Below, one piece after another: positions 18,100 through 26,445 of a stretch of DNA of 40,932 nt; position 1 is the stretch's first letter, and each line of letters begins with the position of its first letter. The stretch comes from an alpha proteobacterium SCGC AAA288-N07. Its GTDB lineage: Bacteria; Pseudomonadota; Alphaproteobacteria; Pelagibacterales; Pelagibacteraceae. Under the pieces are notes generated by a model. The model ran no database searches, was not told where the DNA came from, and worked only from the letters and a program-made list of their open reading frames with translations. The DNA lies in the NCBI GenBank assembly GCA_000513055.1, contig AZYB01000007.1, positions 1 through 40,932 on the forward strand, read 5' to 3'. Made by a program: the position numbers and the translations under genes.

Positions 18100-19569
18100 A
18101 TGAATATAAAAAAAATTTTTGATTTAGCTTTTAAAGATCATCAAAAAGGTAATTTTGCTAATGCAGAAATATTATATAAAAAAATATTAAAATTAGAGCC
18201 TAATCATTTAAAAACTAATTTCTTTCTTGGAACTTTGTTTATGCAAAAGAAAGATTTTTCTTCTGCTGAAGAAAGATTTTCTAGAGTGGTTTCAATAAAA
18301 CCAAATCATTTTTATGCATATAATTATCTCGGTATAATTTATAAAGAATTAAAATTTTTTAAAAAGGCAAAAAAAAACTTTGATAAAGCTATTAGCTTAA
18401 ATAAAGACTATGCTGATGGCTATTACAACCTTGGCTTACTTTTTAAAGATAACGAAGATTATAAAGATGCAAAAAAATATTATCAAAAAGCAATTATGTT
18501 AAATCCAAAACATTTGAATGTTTATAATAATCTTGGAAATGTTTGTAGTATTTTGGGTGAAAATAATAAAGCAATTGAAAATTATAAAAAAGCTGTAAAG
18601 ATAAACCCTAGAAATGCGCAAGCATATAATAATTTTGGAAATAAATTGAAAGAATTAGGCAAATATAAGAAATCAATTGAAGCATATAATAAAGCAATTC
18701 AAATTAATCCAAATCTTCAACAAGTTTATGAAAATCTTGGAAATGTTTATAGAATTAAGAAAAATTTTAAAAAGGCTATTGAATATTTTGAGAAATCAAA
18801 TTCGGATAACTCTAAAGCACAGCTATTGGAATGCATTTATTTTCAATATGGTTTAAAGAAATATAGTGAAAAAATTGAAATTTATTTAAAAAAAGATTTT
18901 CTAAATAGAAGAATCGCTACTATTTCTTCGTACATCTCGGCAGCAACTTCTTTAAAAAATGTGTATCCATTCTGTAAAAATCCTTTTAAATATTTTTATA
19001 AAACGAATATTGAAAGTGATCTTCATAATAAGAATAAATTTCAGAAAGATTTACTAATTTATCTTGAAAACTTAGACCCTGTATGGGAACCATCCTCTAA
19101 AACAACGACTAAGGGTTATCAGACAACTGGAAATTTATTTTCAAAAGATAAAATTAAATTTAAAAAATTAATTCAACTTATTGAGCAAACTCTTGTTTTT
19201 TATAAACAAAAATTTAGTAACTCGGATGATTTAATAATAAAAAAATGGCCAAACAAATCAATGTTAAATGCCTGGTATGTAAAACTAATTCAACAAGGTT
19301 ATCAAAAATCACACATTCATCCAGATGGGTGGATCAGTGGTGTATTTTATTTAAAAGTTCCAAAATTTACAGACGGCTTAGACGGTTCGATAAAGTTAAC
19401 ACTTTATGGATATGATTACCCTGTTAACAAAAAACTTCCTAACATACTTCATGCTCCAAAAGACTTTGATCTAATATTGTTTCCTTCTAGTCTTTTTCAC
19501 AAAACTATCCCTTTTAAACTAAAAGAGTCGAGACACGTTATAGCTTTTGATTTAGTTCCACTAAATTAA
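18100..19569 (+). CDS. TPR-repeat protein with C-terminal 2OG-Fe(II) oxygenase-like domain
   Basis: About six TPR units (e.g. AQAYNNFGNKLKELGKYKKSIEAYNKAIQINPN); C-terminal WYVKLIQQGYQKSHIHPDGWISGVFYLKVP...FPSSLFHKTIPF..SRHVIAFDLVP (HxD...H...R). Confidence 0.82.
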   Translation: MNIKKIFDLAFKDHQKGNFANAEILYKKILKLEPNHLKTNFFLGTLFMQKKDFSSAEERFSRVVSIKPNHFYAYNYLGIIYKELKFFKKAKKNFDKAISLNKDYADGYYNLGLLFKDNEDYKDAKKYYQKAIMLNPKHLNVYNNLGNVCSILGENNKAIENYKKAVKINPRNAQAYNNFGNKLKELGKYKKSIEAYNKAIQINPNLQQVYENLGNVYRIKKNFKKAIEYFEKSNSDNSKAQLLECIYFQYGLKKYSEKIEIYLKKDFLNRRIATISSYISAATSLKNVYPFCKNPFKYFYKTNIESDLHNKNKFQKDLLIYLENLDPVWEPSSKTTTKGYQTTGNLFSKDKIKFKKLIQLIEQTLVFYKQKFSNSDDLIIKKWPNKSMLNAWYVKLIQQGYQKSHIHPDGWISGVFYLKVPKFTDGLDGSIKLTLYGYDYPVNKKLPNILHAPKDFDLILFPSSLFHKTIPFKLKESRHVIAFDLVPLN

Positions 19570-19678
19570 TCAAATATTATTAAATAAATTATAAAGAAAA
19601 AAAGCTGTTAATATTATTTATAAAATAATTCTAAGTGTACCCATAGTGTGCTGGAAATTTTGATACATAATTATTAAT

Positions 19679-19804
19679 ATGCTTAGATATCAACAACAAC
19701 ATTCTAAATTAACCTTGCATAAAGGCATAAAAGAATTTTATTCTATGAATCCTGTATTTGCTGAAGCTGCGAGCGCCAACAGCGAGCAAGCATTTAAGGT
19801 TTAA
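19679..19804 (+). CDS. Small ORF, 41 aa, possibly a truncated remnant
   Basis: MLRYQQQHSKLTLHKGIKEFYSMNPVFAEAASANSEQAFKV*; not in the ORF track; no clear SD. Confidence 0.3.
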   Translation: MLRYQQQHSKLTLHKGIKEFYSMNPVFAEAASANSEQAFKV

Positions 19805-19846
19805 ATACTTGAAAAATTTAACTAAATAACCTATTTATTCTTCCAA

Positions 19847-19922
19847 GCCCTCATAGCTCAATTGGTAGAGCAACTGATTTGTAATCAGTAGGTTCGCGGT
19901 TCGAGTCCGTGTGAGGGCACCA
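19847..19922 (+). tRNA. tRNA-Thr(TGT), CCA encoded
   Basis: Cloverleaf: GCCCTCA/TGAGGGC acceptor, anticodon arm ACTGA-TTTGTAA-TCAGT, T-loop TTCGAGT, ACCA end. Confidence 0.96.
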
Positions 19923-19986
19923 CTTCCTTCATAAAATCACCAATAATTATTTTTGCAAATTTTAATTTTAACTAAATTTTAACTTT

Positions 19987-20030
19987 GATTGTGTACAGAT
20001 TGTGTACAGAGTGTGTACAGATTGTGTACC
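19987..20030 (+). repeat. Four tandem 11-bp iterons (consensus GATTGTGTACA)
   Basis: GATTGTGTACA GATTGTGTACA GAGTGTGTACA GATTGTGTACC read directly. Confidence 0.9.
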
Positions 20031-20135
20031 AATCAAGATCCCTAGAAACTTTTTCATAAACTTATGCTACAAGAATTTTACTAGGTTTTGGATACACCGA
20101 AGTACTTTAATACTGTTTAGTTTATTCAGCTGCCG

Positions 20136-20189
20136 TTATTGCTGCTGAATATAAGTGCCTATAACAATTATGCCTATTATCACCCACAT
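20136..20189 (-). CDS. Putative 17-aa membrane microprotein MWVIIGIIVIGTYIQQQ
   Basis: Reverse strand reads AAAAAAAAGGAGGTATCATT-ATG TGG GTG ATA ATA GGC ATA ATT GTT ATA GGC ACT TAT ATT CAG CAG CAA TAA; strong SD at 7-nt spacing. Confidence 0.5.
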   Translation of the reverse strand: MWVIIGIIVIGTYIQQQ

Positions 20190-20611
20190 AATGATACCTC
20201 CTTTTTTTTATTTATTATACCAAATCTGATAAACGTTTCATTAGTTTTCTAGCTTCAACAAAGAGCATGGGATTATGATAAGGTTATTGCTACTGATAAT
20301 AGTACAATAGTAAGTGTTCCGGAGATTAAAAATGCAGTTCGCATGACAAAGATTTAAAAATTAACAAATGGTCCTGTAAGCAGGATAAACCAATAACAAA
20401 ATATAAAAATATAAAATAATTTAAAACGCATTTGATGTCTAAGTAGTAATCGATTGTGTTCAAATAGTGTTTTGGCTAGAAATTTTAAAAAATATTTTTG
20501 TAAATTTTATCGTAGTTAAGAAAAAGAGATTAGAAGAAAAATCTTTTCTGAGTGTGCCCAAATTGAGCTAAGTTCAGTTATACTAAGTTTCTAAACGTCA
20601 GAAAAGTGTGG

Positions 20612-20687
20612 TGGTGGCCAGGGACGGAATCGAACCGCCGACACAAGCCTTTTCAGGGCTCTGCTCTACCGACTGAGCTACCTGGCC
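20612..20687 (-). tRNA. tRNA-Phe(GAA), CCA encoded
   Basis: Reverse complement GGCCAGGTAGCTCAGTCGGTAGAGCAGAGCCCTGAAAAGGCTTGTGTCGGCGGTTCGATTCCGTCCCTGGCCACCA; anticodon loop CTGAAAA. Confidence 0.96.
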
Positions 20688-20693
20688 ATTTAG

Positions 20694-20909
20694 TTAATAT
20701 CTAAAAATAATTCTTCCTTTAGTTAGATCATAAGGAGTAACTTCAACCATCACTTGGTCACCGGCTAACACTCTAATTCTATTTTTTCTTAATTTTCCGG
20801 CTGTATGTGCAAGAACCTCGTGGTTGTTTTCAAGTTTTACTCTGAACATTGCATTGGGTAGCAATTCGGTAACCTTTCCTTTAAATTCAAGTAAATCTTG
20901 TTTTCCCAA
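20694..20909 (-). CDS. infA: Translation initiation factor IF-1 (probable TTG start)
   Basis: [74 protein letters not shown] at 20909 gives a typical 71-aa length; the ORF track extends to 20954. Confidence 0.93.
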   Translation of the reverse strand: MGKQDLLEFKGKVTELLPNAMFRVKLENNHEVLAHTAGKLRKNRIRVLAGDQVMVEVTPYDLTKGRIIFRY

Positions 20910-21062
20910 TATTTTACCTTTTTTATCTAAACTAAAATTATTAGACCTTTGCACATCTTCTAAATCATTAAAATCTTCTAATGTTATAACTAACGATCAA
21001 GTTGTTTCAATACCTTTTTTTCGGGAAAATTTCTATTTTTTTATTTTTATAATCTTAATATT

Positions 21063-21509
21063 TTATATTTTGTGTTTCGGAAAATGTTTTACTTCCCAAA
21101 AATGCTGCTGATCTTCAAACATGACGTCAATTTCTTCAGATTTTAACAGTATAATGCTATTTCCAGAAAAGACTAAACTTATATCATACAAATTATTTTT
21201 GTTATAAATGCATTTAATAGCTAACAATTCAAGATTTCTGTTTTTTTGCTGTTGCTTTATATTTTTAGCTAAAACACTTTCTATAGAACTAAATTTTAAT
21301 ACATTTTTGATTCTTTTATAATTTCTGAATACACCTTTTTCAATATCTTCCCACATAAATCTACTCATCATCATGATGAATATTTTATTTTCTTTTAAAT
21401 ATGCTAGATCCTTAATTTTGACAATTGAGTCCTGACTATATGCTGAAATGGTTTTTAAATCTTCAATATTTCTTCCAATAAGTTTTAGCCTGTTGACATC
21501 CTTTATCAT
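21063..21509 (-). CDS. DUF2948 family protein
   Basis: LKLIGRNIEDLKTISAYSQDSIVKIKDLAYLKENKIFIMMMSRFMWE; immediately downstream of murA. Confidence 0.8.
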   Translation of the reverse strand: MIKDVNRLKLIGRNIEDLKTISAYSQDSIVKIKDLAYLKENKIFIMMMSRFMWEDIEKGVFRNYKRIKNVLKFSSIESVLAKNIKQQQKNRNLELLAIKCIYNKNNLYDISLVFSGNSIILLKSEEIDVMFEDQQHFWEVKHFPKHKI

Positions 21510-22765
21510 TCAATTCTTTTTATTTGAGCTCCACAATTAGATAGTTTTTTTTCTATATTTTCATAGCCTCTGTCCAAATGATAAACTCTATTAATTATTG
21601 TTTTTGATTTTGATGATAAAGCAGCTAAAACTAATGAAACCGAAGCTCTAAGGTCAGTTGCCATCAATTCTGCGCCGTGTAGCTTTTTTTTTCCCTGAAT
21701 GATTGCTTGGTTACCTTTGATTATTATTTTAGCACCCATCCTATTTAATTCTGGTATATGCATAAATCTATTTTCAAAAATATTTTCTTTTATTTTTGAA
21801 ACTCCATTGGCCCCACACATTAAAACCATAATTTGTGCCTGAAGATCAGTAGGAAAACCTGGATACGGAGAAGTTTTAAGATTTACTTTTTTAATATACT
21901 TTGAACTACGAACCATTATTGATTTTGATTTAACAATTATCAATACTCCCATTTTTTTCATTACTAAAATTTCATTTTTAATTATTTTTGGATCAATATT
22001 ATTTATTTTAATTTGACCACCTGTCACAGCAGATGCGATCATATATGTGCCTGCTTCAATTCTATCAAACATCACTCTATAACTTAATGACTTAGGATTT
22101 GTGATACCATTAATTTCAATTATTCTTTTTCCGACCCATTTAATTTTACATCCCATTTTGATTAGAAACCTAATTAAATCTTTTATTTCAGGTTCGCATG
22201 CACAATTACTGAGTATAGTTTTTCCTTTGGCAAGACAGGCAGCTAAGATCGTGTTTTCTGTTGCTCCAACAGAAATTTTTGGGAAAGTGATTTTATTTCC
22301 AATTAATCCATTTTTAGTAATTGCATTAATATATCCGTCTCTAATTTTAAAATTTACTCCCATCTTTCTAAGTGCTGCAAGATGAAGGTCCACAGGTCTC
22401 GAACCAATTGCGCATCCGCCTGGTAAAGAAACTTTTGCTTTATTATATCTTGCCAAAAGTGGTCCTAGAACAAGAATTCCCGCCCTCATTGTTTTAACTA
22501 ATTTGTAAGGTACAAAAGTATTAAGTTTATTATTATTGAGTATTTCTATTTTTTTTCTTTTTCTATCCAATTTAATTTTTGAACCTAAAAGTAAAAGCAA
22601 ATCAATCATTGTCTCTACGTCTTTAACCAAAGGAATGTTTTCAATTATAACTTTTTTCTTGCTAAGTATTGATGCGGCTAAAATAGGTAGGGTTGCATTT
22701 TTAGATCCAGAGATATTAATTGAACCCCTGAGTCTTTTTCCTCCAACAACTATTAATTTTTGCAT
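21506..22765 (-). CDS. murA: UDP-N-acetylglucosamine 1-carboxyvinyltransferase
   Basis: NISGSKNATLPILAA, LPGGCAIGSRPVDLHL (active-site Cys), PYPGFPTDLQAQ, DLRASVSLVLAAL, RGYENIEKKL. Confidence 0.96.
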   Translation of the reverse strand: MQKLIVVGGKRLRGSINISGSKNATLPILAASILSKKKVIIENIPLVKDVETMIDLLLLLGSKIKLDRKRKKIEILNNNKLNTFVPYKLVKTMRAGILVLGPLLARYNKAKVSLPGGCAIGSRPVDLHLAALRKMGVNFKIRDGYINAITKNGLIGNKITFPKISVGATENTILAACLAKGKTILSNCACEPEIKDLIRFLIKMGCKIKWVGKRIIEINGITNPKSLSYRVMFDRIEAGTYMIASAVTGGQIKINNIDPKIIKNEILVMKKMGVLIIVKSKSIMVRSSKYIKKVNLKTSPYPGFPTDLQAQIMVLMCGANGVSKIKENIFENRFMHIPELNRMGAKIIIKGNQAIIQGKKKLHGAELMATDLRASVSLVLAALSSKSKTIINRVYHLDRGYENIEKKLSNCGAQIKRIE

Positions 22766-22768
22766 TAA

Positions 22769-23323
22769 TTAGATTTTAGGAAGTGTCACCCCGGATTGTT
22801 TCATATATTTTCCGTTTCTATCGGCATATGTAATATTGGGTTTTTCATTTCCTTTTAGAAAAATAAATTGTGCAGCTCCTTCGTTTGCATATACTTTTGC
22901 TGGAAGAGGAGTAGTATTAGAAAACTCAAGCGTTACATAACCTTCCCAGCTAGGTTCTAAAGGAGTAACATTTACAATTATTCCACATCTAGCATAAGTA
23001 GATTTTCCTAAACAAATTACCATTACATCATTTGGTATTTTAAAATATTCAACTGTGCTTGATAAAACAAAAGAATTAGGTGGAATAATACATTCTTCTG
23101 TCTTTTTAGAAATAAAATTATTTTGTCTGAAATTTTTAGGATCAATTATTTCTGAATTTATATTTGTAAATATTTTAAATTCATTTGAAACTCGTGCATC
23201 ATATCCATAAGAGGATAAACCATAGGAAATCTTATTCCCTCTTACTTGCTTATCTTCAAAAGGACTGATCATATTATGGTTTGTCGCCATTTCTTTTATC
23301 CACTTATCAGATAAAACGGTCAT
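22769..23323 (-). CDS. dcd: dCTP deaminase
   Basis: [52 protein letters not shown]. Confidence 0.95.
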   Translation of the reverse strand: MTVLSDKWIKEMATNHNMISPFEDKQVRGNKISYGLSSYGYDARVSNEFKIFTNINSEIIDPKNFRQNNFISKKTEECIIPPNSFVLSSTVEYFKIPNDVMVICLGKSTYARCGIIVNVTPLEPSWEGYVTLEFSNTTPLPAKVYANEGAAQFIFLKGNEKPNITYADRNGKYMKQSGVTLPKI

Positions 23324-23441
23324 TTTTTCTTTCTATTATTGTATTTTTTTTGAAATTTTTTTCTTTTTTTTAGATTTTTTTTTAATATTTTTTCAAGCTT
23401 CTGACAGTAAATTTCATTCTTTTCCATCTACCCGCAATAAT

Positions 23442-23642
23442 TTATTTCTTGTTATCTGGATTAGTTAAATCATCTAAAGTAATGGGTTTTTGAATATCGT
23501 GCATTGGTGATTCACTGCTTGTTTCGTCTAACCCTAAATTCTTTCTTTTTGCTCTTCTTGCAGCAAGACGAGATTCTCTCTTTGCTTGTTTTAGCACAGC
23601 CCGTTCACCTCTTTTAGATTTATAATCGTAATGAATGCCCAT
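23442..23642 (-). CDS. Small highly charged hypothetical protein, 66 aa
   Basis: MGIHYDYKSKRGERAVLKQAKRESRLAARRAKRKNLGLDETSSESPMHDIQKPITLDDLTNPDNKK; basic N-terminal half and acidic C-terminal half. Confidence 0.55.
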   Translation of the reverse strand: MGIHYDYKSKRGERAVLKQAKRESRLAARRAKRKNLGLDETSSESPMHDIQKPITLDDLTNPDNKK

Positions 23643-23765
23643 AAGAATTTCACCATTTCTAATATGTTTACTTTGTTAAAAGTAAATTTTCAAGCTACTA
23701 TTCGTTTATGGCTATTTTAAAGCTGTTGAAAATGTTTTTTTTCAAGTATTAACAATGCTAATTGA

Positions 23766-23841
23766 GCCCACATAGCTCAGTTGGTAGAGCACTTCCATGG
23801 TAAGGAAGAGGTCGCAAGTTCGATGCTTGCTGTGGGCACCA
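23766..23841 (+). tRNA. tRNA-Thr(GGT), CCA encoded
   Basis: GCCCACA/TGTGGGC acceptor, anticodon arm CTTCC-ATGGTAA-GGAAG, T-arm GCAAG-TTCGATG-CTTGC, ACCA. Confidence 0.95.
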
Positions 23842-23872
23842 TAATAAATATTATTTTCAAAGTTTTTAGGAT

Positions 23873-25060
23873 TTAAAGTGATTTTTTTTTGTAAATTTGT
23901 AAAAGGCCAAAAAAAGTAAACAATAAAGTAATTGACATAATCACACGTGAAGCTGTCGTCTCTAAAGTCCATGCTAGATCATAAGGAACAATTAAAAAAA
24001 TAATAACCAAAGAAAATAAATAAGCTATTCCAATCGATAAACTAAAATAAAAATTATTTTTATTTTTAGTTAATTTAAAAGCTACCAAAATGAAAATTAT
24101 TGAAAGAATAAATTTTGTATCTAAGATGAAAAATTTAAATATTAACCCTATTGAATTATAATCAACAATATTATTTATAAAAAAATTAAAATTAAAAATA
24201 CTAGAATTTATAATAATATTTTTTACATTATAATTAATGCAAATAATTTTCCAAGTTATAATTGGAACAATTGAAAATAATAAAAAAACTATTTTTTTAT
24301 AATTTTGTAAAATTTTTTCCTTCGAAATATTAATTGCACCTAAAATTAAAAATAAAATTATAATCATAACTATTCCTTCGTTTTTTAGTAAAGAAAGAAT
24401 AATAAAAAAACAGAATGCTATAAATAAATTATAAAATGAATTTTGTTTGCTTATAAAAATTTCATATATCAAATAGGAACTAAATGTAAAATATATAGCA
24501 ACAAGCCCGTCCACAAGACCTGAAACTAATTGTAAATTTAATATGAATAATGCAAATATTAAAAATAATAAATTATACCTAACGTTAAATATTTTAATTG
24601 TTAGAATCAGTGGTGGAAAAAACATTAATAAAAAAGCAAATTTAGGAAAAATATTATTCCAACCCCCAATTAATGTTGCAAATGATGTAGCAAATGCTGG
24701 GGCTATAACTGGGTAATCATTATGACTCCATAGCGCATATTCATCTAATTGAGCAATGATTGATTGTTCTAATAGAATTCTTTTGGCGTGAAACAACCAA
24801 ATAGCCCATGCATCCCAAGCGTATGTTGGATTTCCAAGAACGATTACCATTAATGCAATTAGTGTTATTTTTAAATGAAAAAAATTTAAAGGCTTATAAA
24901 TTAAAAAAAACAAAATAGTAAGAATATAAACGCTAAATATTGTTTTAATAATATATGAATTGTAACTTATAAACATTACAAAATAATTTAATAAAATTAA
25001 TAATGATAAAATAGATACAACTATTTCTATTTTAGAACCTTTTTTGATTTGATTTAACAT
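23873..25060 (-). CDS. Multi-pass membrane protein, GT-C glycosyltransferase-like
   Basis: Many hydrophobic segments; early loop NPTYAWDAWAIWLFHAKRI; adjacent to GT2 genes. Confidence 0.6.
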   Translation of the reverse strand: MLNQIKKGSKIEIVVSILSLLILLNYFVMFISYNSYIIKTIFSVYILTILFFLIYKPLNFFHLKITLIALMVIVLGNPTYAWDAWAIWLFHAKRILLEQSIIAQLDEYALWSHNDYPVIAPAFATSFATLIGGWNNIFPKFAFLLMFFPPLILTIKIFNVRYNLLFLIFALFILNLQLVSGLVDGLVAIYFTFSSYLIYEIFISKQNSFYNLFIAFCFFIILSLLKNEGIVMIIILFLILGAINISKEKILQNYKKIVFLLFSIVPIITWKIICINYNVKNIIINSSIFNFNFFINNIVDYNSIGLIFKFFILDTKFILSIIFILVAFKLTKNKNNFYFSLSIGIAYLFSLVIIFLIVPYDLAWTLETTASRVIMSITLLFTFFGLLQIYKKKSL

Positions 25061-25485
25061 TTTAATAATTTAAGATATTTGCCTTCATCTATTTTTTCAC
25101 ATTCTTTGGAAGTTTCTTCATTTTTATAAAAAAGAAAATATTTTGATTTCAAATCAAATTTTGATGGGTAATTGTACGTTATTATTCTGAAAAATGTATA
25201 TTTGTCAGACTCCTCAACAGCTTCGGTTGATTTACAGCAATAACTGGAACCAGGACCTATTATTTTTTTGCTAAGATTAAATTTTTTAATTCTATTTTTA
25301 TCTAATAAATATTTAGATTCAATTACCTCGTGACGATATATTGAATACACAGGTATCCAATCTTTATTAAATGAATTTTTTAAAATTTCTAATTTAAAAT
25401 AACTTATATTTTTAATATATAATATGTTTATTGTGAGCAGAAAAAAAAGAAATAAATTTAATTTATTTTTTAAAATACTTTTCAC
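25054..25485 (-). CDS. Membrane-anchored hypothetical protein
   Basis: N-terminal signal/TM segment; YCCKSTEAVEESDKYTFFRIITYNYPSKF; 7-nt overlap with the membrane protein downstream. Confidence 0.55.
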   Translation of the reverse strand: MKSILKNKLNLFLFFLLTINILYIKNISYFKLEILKNSFNKDWIPVYSIYRHEVIESKYLLDKNRIKKFNLSKKIIGPGSSYCCKSTEAVEESDKYTFFRIITYNYPSKFDLKSKYFLFYKNEETSKECEKIDEGKYLKLLKC

Positions 25486-25566
25486 TTTAAAAAACTCAAT
25501 TTTTTTTGTTTTTTCATATTAAATATTTTTTTAAATTTTAAAAATTTATTATTGAAAATCAGTTAA

Positions 25567-26259
25567 TTAATCAAAAATCGCATATCTAAAAATACAGTAA
25601 ATTGCTACAATTGCATCTCGTACACGCATTTTTTTTCCTTCTTCATAAGTTCTTCCTCTAAACGAAATTCCTACTTCATAAAATACACACTTTAACTTAC
25701 TAAGTTTAATAGTAACTTCCGGTTCAAATCCAAATCTTTTTTGCTTAAGATTTAATTTTAAAATTTTTTCTGACCTGAATGCCTTAAAACCAACCATCAT
25801 ATCCGTATGATTTATATTAGAAAAAATATTAGAAAGAAATGTCAGCACATTATTACCAATTTTATGCCAAAAATATAAAACCCTATGTTCATCTGAACTT
25901 ACAAATCTCGATCCATAAACCACATCTGCTCCTGATTTTAGGATAGGATTTATTAGTCTTTTATATTCATTGGGATTATATTCTAAATCTGAGTCTTGAA
26001 TAATAACTATTTCATTTTTAACATTTTTTAATGCGGTGTGAATTGAAGCACCTTTACCAAGATTTTTTTCATGTTTTATTAGATGTATGTTGGTAAATTT
26101 TTTTGCTAAATCTTTTATAATAAGGTTCGATTTATCGGTAGAAGCATCATCAACAACAAGTAAATTATCATGGGAACTTAAATTTTTTAAACATTCAAGA
26201 ATAACTGTTTCGATTGTCTTTTCTTCATTGTAGCAAGGTACAATTACATCAATGTTCAT
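25567..26259 (-). CDS. Glycosyltransferase family 2 (DPM1/ArnC-like)
   Basis: DVIVPCYNEEKTIETVI, LLVVDDASTDKS, NLGKGASIHTAL, QDSDLEYNPNE, VYGSRF, GFKAFRSEKI. Confidence 0.9.
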   Translation of the reverse strand: MNIDVIVPCYNEEKTIETVILECLKNLSSHDNLLVVDDASTDKSNLIIKDLAKKFTNIHLIKHEKNLGKGASIHTALKNVKNEIVIIQDSDLEYNPNEYKRLINPILKSGADVVYGSRFVSSDEHRVLYFWHKIGNNVLTFLSNIFSNINHTDMMVGFKAFRSEKILKLNLKQKRFGFEPEVTIKLSKLKCVFYEVGISFRGRTYEEGKKMRVRDAIVAIYCIFRYAIFD

Positions 26260-26445
26260 ATATAAATATAAATATGTTGAATTATTAAATATATTACAGA
26301 AGAATTATATAATTAAATTTTCTTTAATGTAAAGTATTTTAAAAATAAATTAAATTTATTCTTTTTTACACTTTAACAAATTTACTATGAGAGGGTAAAA
26401 TTTGAATAAAATAAATAATATAGTATTACTGAAGAAAGTAATTAT

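Noticed and set aside
19987-20030. CRISPR array
   Set aside because: Repeats are 11 bp and contiguous without spacers; no cas genes in the window.
20824-21111. 95-aa plus-strand ORF across infA and DUF2948
   Set aside because: Antisense of infA; composition not protein-like.
22101-22385. Plus-strand ORFs 22101-22385 and 22536-22772 in murA
   Set aside because: Antisense of murA.
23324-23441. Riboswitch or ncRNA between dcd and the 66-aa ORF
   Set aside because: Mostly low-complexity T/A tracts; no stable paired structure seen.
23742-23972. 76-aa minus ORF spanning the tRNA-Thr(GGT)
   Set aside because: Runs through a tRNA gene and overlaps the membrane protein in another frame.
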